Part shown: positions 8,877 through 16,326 of the stretch, in pieces
Layout of the letters: each line of letters begins with the position of its first letter
How positions within the stretch are numbered: the first letter of the stretch is position 1
NCBI RefSeq assembly: GCF_003386865.1
Contig: NZ_QTUA01000001.1
Location: 558,001-622,000, forward strand
DNA from: Calidifontibacter indicus
GTDB lineage: Bacteria; Actinomycetota; Actinomycetes; Actinomycetales; Dermatophilaceae
DNA length: 64,000 nucleotides
Direction of reading: 5' to 3'
Translations under genes and position numbers: made by a program
Notes under the pieces: model-generated
What the model was told of the DNA's origin: nothing
The model's input: the letters and a program-made list of their open reading frames with translations, nothing else
Database searches by the model: none

Positions 8877-9421
8877 TGTCGACCGCAGCGAACGAGAACT
8901 CCGCGTCCGCAGTGCCGGACGGCGCGCCACGGGCGACGGGCCCGCTCGACTCCAACCGGCAGTACGAGCACGTGACCGACGCCATCCCACCGGCCGAGCC
9001 GCTGCCCGCGGCGCACGGCACCTACGAGAAGGGCGAGCCCTCCTCCATCGGGTCGATCATCGGTGAGATCACCGAGGACCTGTCCACGCTGATGCGGCAG
9101 GAAGTCGCACTCGCCAAGGCGGAGGTGCAGGAGTCCGCGAGCAAGGCCGGCAAGGGTGCAGGCATGCTTGCCGGGGCCGGCGCGGCGGTGCATTACGCAC
9201 TCTTCTTCCTCTCGATCGCCCTCTGGTGGGCGCTCGGTGACCTGCTCGACAACCTCGGCTGGTCAGCAGTCGTCGTCGCTCTGATCTGGGGCGTCATCGC
9301 CGCAGTCCTCGCTGTCATGGGCAAGGGACAGCTCAAGAACGTCAAAGGAATTCCGCGCACCGTCGACTCCGCCAAGCGGGTTCCGGTCGCGCTCCAAGGA
9401 AATGAGGAATACAACCGATGA
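8876..9421 (+). CDS. Actinobacterial Holin-X / DUF1469 family membrane protein
   Basis: 181 residues. A disordered N-terminal 55 residues lead into the family core: SIGSIIGEITEDLSTLMRQE, then VALAKAEVQESASKAGKGAG, then two transmembrane helices (about 110-160; ALFFLSIALWWALGDLLD and AVVVALIWGVIAAVLAVMG). The C-terminal KNVKGIPRTVDSAKR segment is also usual. Despite the family name there are no other phage genes here; these proteins are chromosomal envelope proteins. Coupled by overlap to genes on both sides. Confidence 0.85.
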   Translation: MSTAANENSASAVPDGAPRATGPLDSNRQYEHVTDAIPPAEPLPAAHGTYEKGEPSSIGSIIGEITEDLSTLMRQEVALAKAEVQESASKAGKGAGMLAGAGAAVHYALFFLSIALWWALGDLLDNLGWSAVVVALIWGVIAAVLAVMGKGQLKNVKGIPRTVDSAKRVPVALQGNEEYNR

Positions 9422-10044
9422 GCAACAAAGATCCGGAGCAGCTGCGTCAAGAGATCGAACACACGCGCTCCAACCTCAGTCAGAACGTCAACGCGCTCGG
9501 CGAGGCCGTGACGCCGGGCAACATCGCTCGTCGCCAGGTCGACAAGGTGACCGGCACCGCGGCGGGGCTGAAGGACAAGGTCATCGGGTCCGCCCAGGAC
9601 TTCCGGGACGAACACACCGGTGACGGTCCCGGGATCGGCGATCGCGCGTCGGACGTCGGTGCGCAGGTCGGGCAGTTGCCCCAGCAGGCCAGGCGCCAGG
9701 CGCAGGGGAATCCTCTGGCCGCAGGTCTGATCGCGCTCGGCGTCGGCTGGCTGGTGGGTTCGTTGATGCCGGCCTCGCAGAAGGAACAGGACCTCGCGCA
9801 GCAGGCCACGCAGAGCGCGCAGCCGTTGGTCGCGCAGGCGCAGTCGATGGCTCAAGAGACTGCTCAGAATCTCAAGGAGCCGGCCCAGGACGCTGTTCAG
9901 AGCGTCAAGGACACCGCCCAGGAGGCCGCTCAGACCGTCAAGTCCGAAGCCCAACAGGCCGCGACCGACGTCAAGGACAGTGCCCAGGACTCCGCGGACA
10001 ACGTCCGGCAGCACCAGCAGCGCGACGACACGTCGTTGACCTGA
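9418..10044 (+). CDS. DUF3618 protein with LEA-like repeat tail
   Basis: 208 residues. The N-terminal DUF3618 signature (DPEQLRQEIEHTRSNLSQNV) is followed by an amphipathic region, one membrane span at about 100-117 (AAGLIALGVGWLVGSLM), and a C-terminal tail of repeated Ala/Gln/Lys/Asp units (AQDAVQSVKDTAQEAAQTVK) of the LEA/apolipoprotein kind, predicted to form a long amphipathic helix. ATGA overlap with the Holin-X gene. A rho-independent-type hairpin follows at 10073, so this is the end of the operon. Confidence 0.85.
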   Translation: MSNKDPEQLRQEIEHTRSNLSQNVNALGEAVTPGNIARRQVDKVTGTAAGLKDKVIGSAQDFRDEHTGDGPGIGDRASDVGAQVGQLPQQARRQAQGNPLAAGLIALGVGWLVGSLMPASQKEQDLAQQATQSAQPLVAQAQSMAQETAQNLKEPAQDAVQSVKDTAQEAAQTVKSEAQQAATDVKDSAQDSADNVRQHQQRDDTSLT

Positions 10045-10072
10045 GCCTGGCGCGCCGTACGTCGGCCACTCC

Positions 10073-10107
10073 ACACTGCTCCCCGGGCGCAGCCCGGGGA
10101 GCAGTGT
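10073..10107 (+). terminator. Strong GC-rich hairpin terminator
   Basis: Perfect 16-bp inverted repeat (ACACTGCTCCCCGGGC and its complement) with a 3-nt loop, 28 bases after the DUF3618 stop. There is no T-tract, as is common for actinobacterial terminators. Confidence 0.8.
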
Positions 10108-10220
10108 CGTCACCTGACAGAGTGACGGGACTACCCGTGCCGGCTCTGCCCGAGGTACCTACGCGCCTCGATCGGTGTTCCGGATACCAGACGCTCTGTC
10201 CGCGATCCGGGACGCGCCAC

Positions 10221-10226
10221 TATCCT
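10221..10226 (+). promoter_or_regulatory. -10-like hexamer for leaderless ilvA
   Basis: TATCCT ends seven bases before the ilvA ATG and no ribosome site is visible between them. The -35 is not recognisable. Confidence 0.45.
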
Positions 10227-10233
10227 GGCCGGC

Positions 10234-11478
10234 ATGCCCGCTACCTCGGTGACCCGTGCAGACGTCGACGCCGCACGCGCACGAATCGACGAGGTGGCGG
10301 TGCGCACACCGCTGCAGTACTGCGAGCGCTGGTCGCTCGCGCTCGGCGCGACCGTGCTCCTGAAGCGCGAAGACCAGCAGCCGGTGCGCTCCTACAAGAT
10401 TCGCGGCGCACTCAACCTGATCAGCCGGCTCTCGGCCGAGCAGCGGGCCGCCGGTGTCGTCGCCGCCAGCGCCGGCAACCACGCGCAAGGGGTCGCGCTC
10501 GCCTGCGCCGACCTCGGCGTGCACGCCCGCATCTACCTGCCGACCAACACCCCGCGGCAGAAGCGCGACCGGGTGGCCTCGCTCGGCAAGCAGTTCGTCG
10601 AACTCGTCGTCACCGGCGAGACCTACGACGACGCCGCCGCGGCCGCCAAGGCCGACGCCGCGCGCACCGGAGCCACCCTCGTGCCCGCCTTCGACAACGC
10701 CCAGGTGATCGCCGGCCAGGGCACCGTCATGGCCGAGATCATCGACGAACTCAAAAGCGCCCCGGACGTCGTCATCGTGCCGGTCGGCGGTGGCGGCCTG
10801 CTCGCCGGCACCGTTGCGGCATTGGCCGATTCGCCCACCCGAGTGATCGGCGCCGAACCCACCGGCGCCGCCAGCCTCACCGCCGCCCTGGACGCCGGCG
10901 CACCGGTGACGCTCGAGGTGATCGACGCGTTCGCCGACGGCACCGCCGTCCGCCGAATCGGTGACGTGACCTTCCCGATCATTCAGGCCGCGGCGCCCCA
11001 GGTGGTCACCGTCGACGAGGGCGCCATCTGCGTCGAGATGCTGTCGCTCTACCAGGTGGAGGGCGTCATCGCCGAGCCGTCCGGGGCGCTCGCCTCCGCC
11101 GCTCTCGCGAACGTGACGATCGAACCCGGACAGACCGTCGTGTGCGTGGTGTCGGGCGGCAACAACGACGTGTCGCGCTACGCCGACGTCGTCGAACGCG
11201 CCCTGGTCTACGAAGGCCGCAAGCACTACTTCATGGTGGAGTTCTCGCAGGAGCCAGGCGCGCTGCGCCGCTTCCTCAACGAGATCCTCGGCCCCGACGA
11301 CGACATCGCGCTGTTCGAGTACGTCAAGAAGAACAACCGCGAGTTCGGGCCGGCGCTCGTCGCCATCGAACTCGGGTCAGCCGACGACTACGAACCGCTG
11401 CTGAAACGCATCGAGGCATCGCCGCTGCACATCGAGCACCTGCCGCCGGACAGCCCGCTGTTCGGGTTCGTGCTGTGA
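10234..11478 (+). CDS. ilvA: Threonine ammonia-lyase (threonine deaminase)
   Basis: 414-residue PLP fold-type II enzyme making 2-oxobutyrate from threonine, the first step to isoleucine. The PLP Lys is in PVRSYKIRGALN, the Asn loop in SAGNHAQGVA, and the phosphate-binding Gly loop in VPVGGGGLLAGT. A single C-terminal ACT-like regulatory domain follows (about 325-414; MVEFSQEPGALRRFLNEIL), shorter than the double domain of E. coli IlvA and as usual in actinobacteria; catabolic TdcB has none. The ACT-like domain argues for the biosynthetic, isoleucine-regulated role. The gene appears monocistronic and leaderless. Confidence 0.93.
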   Translation: MPATSVTRADVDAARARIDEVAVRTPLQYCERWSLALGATVLLKREDQQPVRSYKIRGALNLISRLSAEQRAAGVVAASAGNHAQGVALACADLGVHARIYLPTNTPRQKRDRVASLGKQFVELVVTGETYDDAAAAAKADAARTGATLVPAFDNAQVIAGQGTVMAEIIDELKSAPDVVIVPVGGGGLLAGTVAALADSPTRVIGAEPTGAASLTAALDAGAPVTLEVIDAFADGTAVRRIGDVTFPIIQAAAPQVVTVDEGAICVEMLSLYQVEGVIAEPSGALASAALANVTIEPGQTVVCVVSGGNNDVSRYADVVERALVYEGRKHYFMVEFSQEPGALRRFLNEILGPDDDIALFEYVKKNNREFGPALVAIELGSADDYEPLLKRIEASPLHIEHLPPDSPLFGFVL

Positions 11479-11596
11479 CGGTACTTTCAGGGCTGGTCGC
11501 ACCCCGGGAATAGCCATAGGGTGCAAGGATCCGCACCTTCGGTCCACATGGTGCGGCCAACTCGCGAGGTGGTGATGGGCACATGATTCGCGGACG

Positions 11597-12091
11597 ATGC
11601 TCTTCAGGGTGTTTACCGCACTATTGGTGTTTCTCGGGTTCGTTTTGACTGGTTCGGAGGGTGCAACCGCGCAAGTTCCACCCCGATTCCCCACGACCCT
11701 CAGCGGCGCGTCCAGGGCGATTCCGGGATCGATCTGCGCGACCTGCGAAGGGGGCGGAGGCTGGACCTGGGATGATTGCCTCAATTACCCGGCTGCGCCC
11801 AACTCGGCGATTGTCGCGACTTTCAGCGGGGGATACACGCTGAACTGTGGGGCGGTTCGTCACATTGCAGCCTCCGGGCACGCCCCATCCAAGAACATGA
11901 TCCCCTGCATAAGTCGGACTCTCAGTAAGGGACGACTGGGGTCGGCGTCGGACCCCCAATATCGTGCGATTACTTGGCTCTCTGTGACGACGGCATTGTC
12001 AAGCTACGTCGTGTTCAATGCGGCGAACAAGACAATTGTTACGGCATACACGGCACCGGACAGGCTCTGGACAGTATGTGTCAGCTCCTGA
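11597..12091 (+). CDS. Small secreted Cys-rich protein, possible RNase-type toxin
   Basis: 164 residues, not assigned to a named family. A Sec signal peptide (LFRVFTALLVFLGFVLTGSEGATA) is followed by a mature chain with six Cys (ICATC, DDC, LNC, IPC, TVC), enough for three disulfides. The C-terminal half contains RHIAASGHAPSKNMIPC, a Gly-rich turn and YVVFNAANKTIVTAYT; a His-rich helix followed by paired strands ending in a T-A-Y motif resembles toxins of the barnase/EndoU/colicin (BECR) fold, but this is pattern resemblance only. Codon and base use differ from the neighbours (about 60 per cent GC or lower against about 70), suggesting transfer. The last 16 bases overlap the next gene. No strong ribosome site is seen. 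Confidence 0.6.
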   Translation: MLFRVFTALLVFLGFVLTGSEGATAQVPPRFPTTLSGASRAIPGSICATCEGGGGWTWDDCLNYPAAPNSAIVATFSGGYTLNCGAVRHIAASGHAPSKNMIPCISRTLSKGRLGSASDPQYRAITWLSVTTALSSYVVFNAANKTIVTAYTAPDRLWTVCVSS

Positions 12092-12492
12092 TTCGGCTGG
12101 AACCGGTTGACGTCGGGCTGGGGAACCTCAGGGTGGCGACGAATTCCCAAACGTATTCGGGAAGGTTCTCGTACCTCAGCGACTTTCCTGGCAGCTTGGC
12201 CCGGCAACTCGTCCCGTTCGCGTCAGGACAAAGCCATGTCGCAGTAGCCACGATGCTTCGGGAGCCGGAAGGATCCATTATTTCCTTCATCAACCGGTCG
12301 GGTGCAGCAAAGATTAGGATTGAGAATTCCGAACCCCACGTTGCCGCGGTTGAATTTTCCGCTCCGTTAGACGCTTTGGTCCGTGCCGTCGTTGACGCGT
12401 ACGACAATATTGACCAAGTTCAGTACGCATCATGGTGGCCGAATCACGTGTTCCCGACCGAGGCCCTAGCCGAACTGAAACTCAGCCTCTAG
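12076..12492 (+). CDS. Candidate immunity protein paired with secreted protein
   Basis: 138 residues, cytosolic (no signal peptide or membrane span). Family not identified with certainty; the FSYLSDFPGSLARQL segment, an alternating strand core and the closing YASWWPNHVFPTEALAEL are reminiscent of small immunity proteins found after polymorphic-toxin genes. The start is taken as the ATG at 12076, which overlaps the end of the secreted-protein gene by 16 bases; an in-frame codon at 11974 would overlap by 118. Part of it is only about 50 per cent GC (around 12301-12360), much lower than the surrounding chromosome. The overlap argues for joint expression of the pair. Confidence 0.6.
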   Translation: MCQLLIRLEPVDVGLGNLRVATNSQTYSGRFSYLSDFPGSLARQLVPFASGQSHVAVATMLREPEGSIISFINRSGAAKIRIENSEPHVAAVEFSAPLDALVRAVVDAYDNIDQVQYASWWPNHVFPTEALAELKLSL

Positions 12493-12576
12493 TCCGCATA
12501 ACCCTGCTTTCCCAGCGTCGGGGTGCGGTCGCAGCCGCCCGCGTAGCGACTTGCGACCATGACGGAAGGACGACGT

Positions 12577-13728
12577 TCACTCGTAGTAGTACTGCGACGC
12601 CCCGGGGAAGATCCAACTCAATCCGTCGCGCAACCGGTCGCGCCAGTCCTCCCAGGAGTGCCCGTCGCGCGCCTCGACGTAGCGCACGTCCATGCCGGTC
12701 TGTTCGAACACCGGCACCATCGACCGGTTCGACACGATGAGCGGCTCGTAGATGCCGCACGACATGAACATCCGGTCGACCACCCGCTGCGGCTTGGCCC
12801 GGTAGCGGTTCATGAAGCGCACGACAGGGTCGAACGCGGGTCCGCCGCCGTGGTCGCCGATGTCGGTGAACACGAACGAACCCGACTGCAGCAGAAGCGA
12901 ACCGAAGAAGTCGGGGTAGCGGTACGCCGTCGAGAGGCTGGCGACGCCGCCGAACGACGCGCCCATCAGGCAGCGTCCGGCGGGGGTGCCGAGCAGCGGG
13001 AGCTCGGCCTCGAGCCGGGGGATCAGCTCCGAGTGCAGGAAGCGGGCGTGCTGCGCGCTGTTGGCGTACTCGCGGGTGCGGTCGCCTGGGTTGGTGAAGG
13101 CGACGATCGTCTCGGCCATGTCACGCCGGTGGATGAGGTTGTCGAGCACGTTTTTCATCGCGGCGAAGTTGAGGAAGTCGTCGCCGTCGTGCACCACCAG
13201 CAGCGGGTAACGGCGGGTCGACCGGTAACGCGCGGGCAGGTAGACGCGGCAATGCGATTCGCGCCGCAACGCTCCGCTCGGGTGGCGCATCTCCAACAGT
13301 TCGCCCGGCCGCGCCTCCGGGTCGTACTTCGCCCACTCCGGCTCGGTGTAGCCGTACGCCTGACACACCGACGACGAACCCACCGGGCTGTGCGCCAGCT
13401 TCGGGTTGAGCGGGTCGTTGAACCGCTCGTAGTGCTCGCCGCGCCGCACCTCGATCTGGTACTCGACGCGTGAACCCGCCGGCAGCTCCATGATCGTGAA
13501 CCACAGCGTGGTGCCCTGGATGCGTTTCATCGGCACCCGGTCGGGTTGCCCGACGATGCGGTGACACACCCACACCTCGTCGACAGCATCGTGCGCGCTG
13601 CCACGGAACAGGAAGGTGCACTTGGGTCCCTCGACGATCGGCACCTGGTTGCGCTGCAGGAACCGGTCGATGCGCGCCTCGTCGAGCGGACGGCGCTCAC
13701 GCAGTCGGTTGATCGCCAGCTTGGCCAC
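12577..13728 (-). CDS. Enterochelin-esterase-like alpha/beta hydrolase
   Basis: 383 residues, Fes/esterase D type. An N-terminal beta-rich domain (about 25-130, VPIVEGPKCTFLFRG, LWFTIMELPAGSRVEYQIEV) precedes the hydrolase core. The nucleophile is in GASFGGVAS, the acid probably in the CGIYEP region, and the catalytic His in ARDGHSWEDWRDRL, which matches the GGHDW..WR motif of Fes. No signal peptide, so cytosolic. Start chosen: GTG at 13728, six bases after an AGGGGG site, overlapping the upstream gene by 32 bases. No siderophore genes are nearby; as the last gene of an ATP-grasp/peptidase operon it more likely acts on that pathway's product than on enterochelin. Confidence 0.82.
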   Translation of the reverse strand: MAKLAINRLRERRPLDEARIDRFLQRNQVPIVEGPKCTFLFRGSAHDAVDEVWVCHRIVGQPDRVPMKRIQGTTLWFTIMELPAGSRVEYQIEVRRGEHYERFNDPLNPKLAHSPVGSSSVCQAYGYTEPEWAKYDPEARPGELLEMRHPSGALRRESHCRVYLPARYRSTRRYPLLVVHDGDDFLNFAAMKNVLDNLIHRRDMAETIVAFTNPGDRTREYANSAQHARFLHSELIPRLEAELPLLGTPAGRCLMGASFGGVASLSTAYRYPDFFGSLLLQSGSFVFTDIGDHGGGPAFDPVVRFMNRYRAKPQRVVDRMFMSCGIYEPLIVSNRSMVPVFEQTGMDVRYVEARDGHSWEDWRDRLRDGLSWIFPGASQYYYE

Positions 13729-14686
13729 GCTCGCCCCCTTCCGAAACGGCACGCACGCCCACGGCGTCCGCCAACGGACCCATGGTGCCCACGAAGTCGA
13801 CCACCGGTGCATCGGGGGGCAGCGACCCGTCGTCGCCGATCTCGACGCGGGCGCCGGGGTCGAGCGGCACGCAGAGGGACGGCGCGAACCGGCGGGCGAG
13901 CAGGCCCATGTTCTGCTTGTCGCCGGTGCGCAGCCGTTGCCGGGCGGCCGGGAAGAGCGCGAGGTCGGGCAACACCCCGAGCCCTTGGTCGAACACCTCG
14001 GCGCACCCCGGCCCACGCACCGCGTGCTCGTCGAAAAGCACCACCTGCGAGGTGAGCGCCATGGCGCCGGCCGACCACGCGATGATCGGCAACCGGCCCA
14101 GCCCGGTCGCGGTCACGTTGAACAGGTGCAACGCGTCCAACAGCTCCACCACGTGACCACCGGCCAACACCACCGCGGACGCGTCAGCCATCAGCGCGGC
14201 GACCTCCTGCCGGTGCTGCACGATCGCCGGCCGCTCGTGCGGCGGGTACTCGGCGTAGAACCGTCCCTGGATCTCGCGCACCCGCGCGATGTGCTGTCGG
14301 TCGATGCCGCGGAACACCCCGATCGCGTCCTGCACGGCCAGCTCCCGCATGCCCGCCGACCCGGTGGTGCGGTGGCGCAACTCCTCCAGGAACTTCACCG
14401 TGTGCGACAGCCCGAGTTGATACAGCCCCTGCAACTCCAGCAACTGTGCCCGGCGGGCGTGGTGTGCCAGCGCGTACTCCGGGTCGACCTCGAACACGTG
14501 CTGCATGCGGTGCCACAGGTGCAGGTTGCGCGAGCGCTCCCGCAGGTGCCGGTCGAGGTCGGCGTCGTCCTTCTCCCGCTCCTGCCACCCGGCGGTGATC
14601 GTGACGAACGGCCCGGGCAGCCCGAGCGCGGTGACGATCTTGTCCAGCGACGGACGGCGCTGGGGCCCGAGCAGGACGATGCTCAC
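13697..14686 (-). CDS. Cyanophycinase-like (peptidase S51 / GATase1-like) protein
   Basis: 329 residues. The central block VVLAGGHVVELLDALHLFNV followed by LPIIAWSAGAMALTSQVV is the S51/GATase1-like core, with the nucleophile Ser in SAGA and helix behind it; cyanophycinase and dipeptidase E share this arrangement. The N-terminal third (VTITAGWQEREKDDADLDRH) is specific to the subgroup. Start is GTG at 14686, 33 bases after the ATP-grasp stop. Between an ATP-grasp ligase and an esterase, it probably cleaves or edits an isopeptide-like product. No cyanophycin synthetase is visible, so the substrate is unknown. Confidence 0.72.
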   Translation of the reverse strand: MSIVLLGPQRRPSLDKIVTALGLPGPFVTITAGWQEREKDDADLDRHLRERSRNLHLWHRMQHVFEVDPEYALAHHARRAQLLELQGLYQLGLSHTVKFLEELRHRTTGSAGMRELAVQDAIGVFRGIDRQHIARVREIQGRFYAEYPPHERPAIVQHRQEVAALMADASAVVLAGGHVVELLDALHLFNVTATGLGRLPIIAWSAGAMALTSQVVLFDEHAVRGPGCAEVFDQGLGVLPDLALFPAARQRLRTGDKQNMGLLARRFAPSLCVPLDPGARVEIGDDGSLPPDAPVVDFVGTMGPLADAVGVRAVSEGGERGQAGDQPTA

Positions 14687-14719
14687 GAGCGCCGCCGGCA
14701 GGGTCGGTGGCGAGGGTGG

Positions 14720-15934
14720 TTAGGAAGCACGGACCTGGACGGTACGCCCGATGTCGTCGAGGACGTCGCGCAGGGTGTCGAAATCCCTGTGCCGCAGGCG
14801 CATCCACGCGTTCGCCATGTAGCCGGCTTCGATCGGCTGGGTGCCCTGACCGACCGGCAGGTGCTGGTCGATGAGCAGCGACCCGTAGCGGCGATACACG
14901 TCGTCGAGCCCGTCGATGTGGGTGATCACGCCGTCGCGGTCGGGGCGCAGCGCGATGATGCCGGCCGCGTACTGCCGACTCGGCACGTGCCACACCTGGT
15001 GGTGAACGATCGCGTCGGCCCACGCCCGGAAGATGTCCATGTCGTTGCCGGCGGCGTAGAGATCCCAGCAGCCGACACCCGGCGGGCGAGCGCCGATCTC
15101 GCTGAACCGCAGGCCTTTCGGGCTGACGAAGTACTCCATGTGGGTCGCCGAGGTCTCGATGCCGAGCGCGTGGTTGACCCGCTCGCCGAGGTCGCGCAGC
15201 TCGGCGTACAGCCCGCCCTCGCCGATGCGGTTGGTGGAGATGTACTGCGGGCTGATCCACCGCGTGCGCATCGCCTCGAGCACGCCCGGGTAGTAGTGGC
15301 AGGCGAAGTCGAGCTTGATGTCGCCGTCGACGCTGATCGTGTCGTAGAAACCCTCGTGCCCCTCGATGAACTCCTCCACCGCCACTGACGCGGTGCCCCC
15401 GAGCGTGTCGAGGACGGCGTTCAGTTCGGTGTCGTTGCTGATCTTGTGGGTGCCCGCGGCGCCGGCGCCGTCGCGCGGCTTGATGATGATCGGGTAGCCG
15501 TTGGCCGCCACGAACTCGCGGATCTCCTCCACGGTCGACGCCCCGGTCGAGGCCGCGGTGGGCACTCCGGCCCGGCGCAACGCGTCCTTCATCGCCGGCT
15601 TGTCGCGGCACAGGTAGGTGGTGTGGACGCTGGTGCCCGGGATGCCGTGGCGCTCGCGGACGGTAGCGGCCGGCAGGGTGTGCGACTCGATGGTGGCTTC
15701 GAGCGCGTCGATCCACGCGAGGCTCTGGAAGTGGGAGACCGCGGCCGACAGTTGGTCGACGTCGGTGACCGACCCCACCTGGTAGTAGTGGTCGATCCAG
15801 CTCTGGAGTTCCTCGTCCAGCCATTCCCACGGGGTCTCGCCGACCGCGAAGACGGTGGCCCCGACGGCCTTGAGCGCGCGCGGGAACTCGCGCTGGTTGC
15901 GCGGGAAGTTCGGTTCCACGAAGACGACGTTCAT
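14720..15934 (-). CDS. ATP-grasp carboxylate-amine ligase
   Basis: 404 residues, ATP-grasp superfamily. An N-terminal pre-ATP-grasp domain (VVFVEPNFPRNQREFPRAL) is followed by the ATP-binding domain: DKPAMKDALRRAGVPT, IIIKPRDGAGAAGTHKI (nucleotide lysine and Gly loop), VEEFIEGHEGFYDTISV and the metal-binding FSEIGARPPG (E...N-like region). It should couple a carboxylate to an amine through an acyl-phosphate. Biotin-carboxylase-like scaffolds of this kind make dipeptides or amide-linked small molecules. First gene of a three-gene operon; TAGGCT lies seven bases before the ATG and no ribosome site is present, so the transcript is probably leaderless. Product unknown. Confidence 0.82.
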   Translation of the reverse strand: MNVVFVEPNFPRNQREFPRALKAVGATVFAVGETPWEWLDEELQSWIDHYYQVGSVTDVDQLSAAVSHFQSLAWIDALEATIESHTLPAATVRERHGIPGTSVHTTYLCRDKPAMKDALRRAGVPTAASTGASTVEEIREFVAANGYPIIIKPRDGAGAAGTHKISNDTELNAVLDTLGGTASVAVEEFIEGHEGFYDTISVDGDIKLDFACHYYPGVLEAMRTRWISPQYISTNRIGEGGLYAELRDLGERVNHALGIETSATHMEYFVSPKGLRFSEIGARPPGVGCWDLYAAGNDMDIFRAWADAIVHHQVWHVPSRQYAAGIIALRPDRDGVITHIDGLDDVYRRYGSLLIDQHLPVGQGTQPIEAGYMANAWMRLRHRDFDTLRDVLDDIGRTVQVRAS

Positions 15935-15941
15935 AGTGGCG

Positions 15942-15947
15942 AGCCTA
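15942..15947 (-). promoter_or_regulatory. -10-like hexamer for leaderless ATP-grasp operon
   Basis: Read on the minus strand, TAGGCT ends seven bases before the ATG at 15934. No Shine-Dalgarno sequence lies between. Confidence 0.45.
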
Positions 15948-15987
15948 GGGGCTGCGACGCCGGGCCGACCACCGATGAGAGCCGACG

Positions 15988-16059
15988 AACTCGCGTCAGG
16001 CGCGAGTTACTCGCGGGTTCGGCGCGATACCGCCGAGTAAGTCGCGTCCGGCGCGACTT
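15988..16059. repeat. Twin mini-hairpins
   Basis: Two perfect hairpins with 5-nt loops: AACTCGCG-tcagg-CGCGAGTT at 15988-16008 and AAGTCGCG-tccgg-CGCGACTT at 16039-16059. They are near-copies of each other, and the segment between them can also pair in part. Upstream of the ATP-grasp operon; function unknown. Confidence 0.7.
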
Positions 16060-16110
16060 GGTGCGGGTGGAGCCGCGGGGACGACGTGCGGAGGACCCGC
16101 GAAACCCGCC

Positions 16111-16286
16111 CTGCCGCTGGTGGCACCTGGGTGACCGCAGCGGCAGGCTCATGCTGCGGAACGCGTCGGACCCCCAGCACCGAGCCTGCGAGGGTGCGTC
16201 TGCCGCTGGTCGCACCTGGGTGACCAGAGCGGCAGGCTCACGCTGCGGAACGCGTCGGACCCCCAGCACCGAGCTTGCGAGGGTGC
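16111..16286. repeat. Tandem direct repeat, 87-bp unit, two copies
   Basis: Copies at 16111-16197 and 16200-16286 differ at about five positions. Each unit starts CTGCCGCTGG, contains an 8-bp inverted repeat (CTGCCGCT/AGCGGCAG) and ends in the sequence that forms the left arm of a hairpin. This fills most of the 392-bp gap between the ATP-grasp operon and the LEA-like gene; no gene is seen in the gap. Confidence 0.85.
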
Positions 16287-16295
16287 TGGGGGTCC
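16257..16295 (-). terminator. Hairpin terminator after LEA-like gene
   Basis: Perfect 14-bp arms (GGACCCCCAGCACC and complement) with an 11-nt loop, 32 bases beyond the stop of the gene at 16327-17217 on the minus strand. Confidence 0.65.
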
Positions 16296-16326
16296 GAACC
16301 GCGAGGGAGCAGCAAGAAAATACTGC

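Noticed and set aside
8876-9421. Prophage holin
   Set aside because: The Holin-X family is chromosomal in actinobacteria, and no phage structural, lysis or integrase gene is present.
11583-11648. Alternative start ATG at 11583 for the secreted-protein gene
   Set aside because: That frame ends after 21 codons; the signal peptide and mature protein are in the frame starting at 11597.
12559-13473. Plus-strand open frame opposite the esterase gene
   Set aside because: Same reason: low-complexity Arg/Val/His content, while the minus strand has intact esterase motifs.
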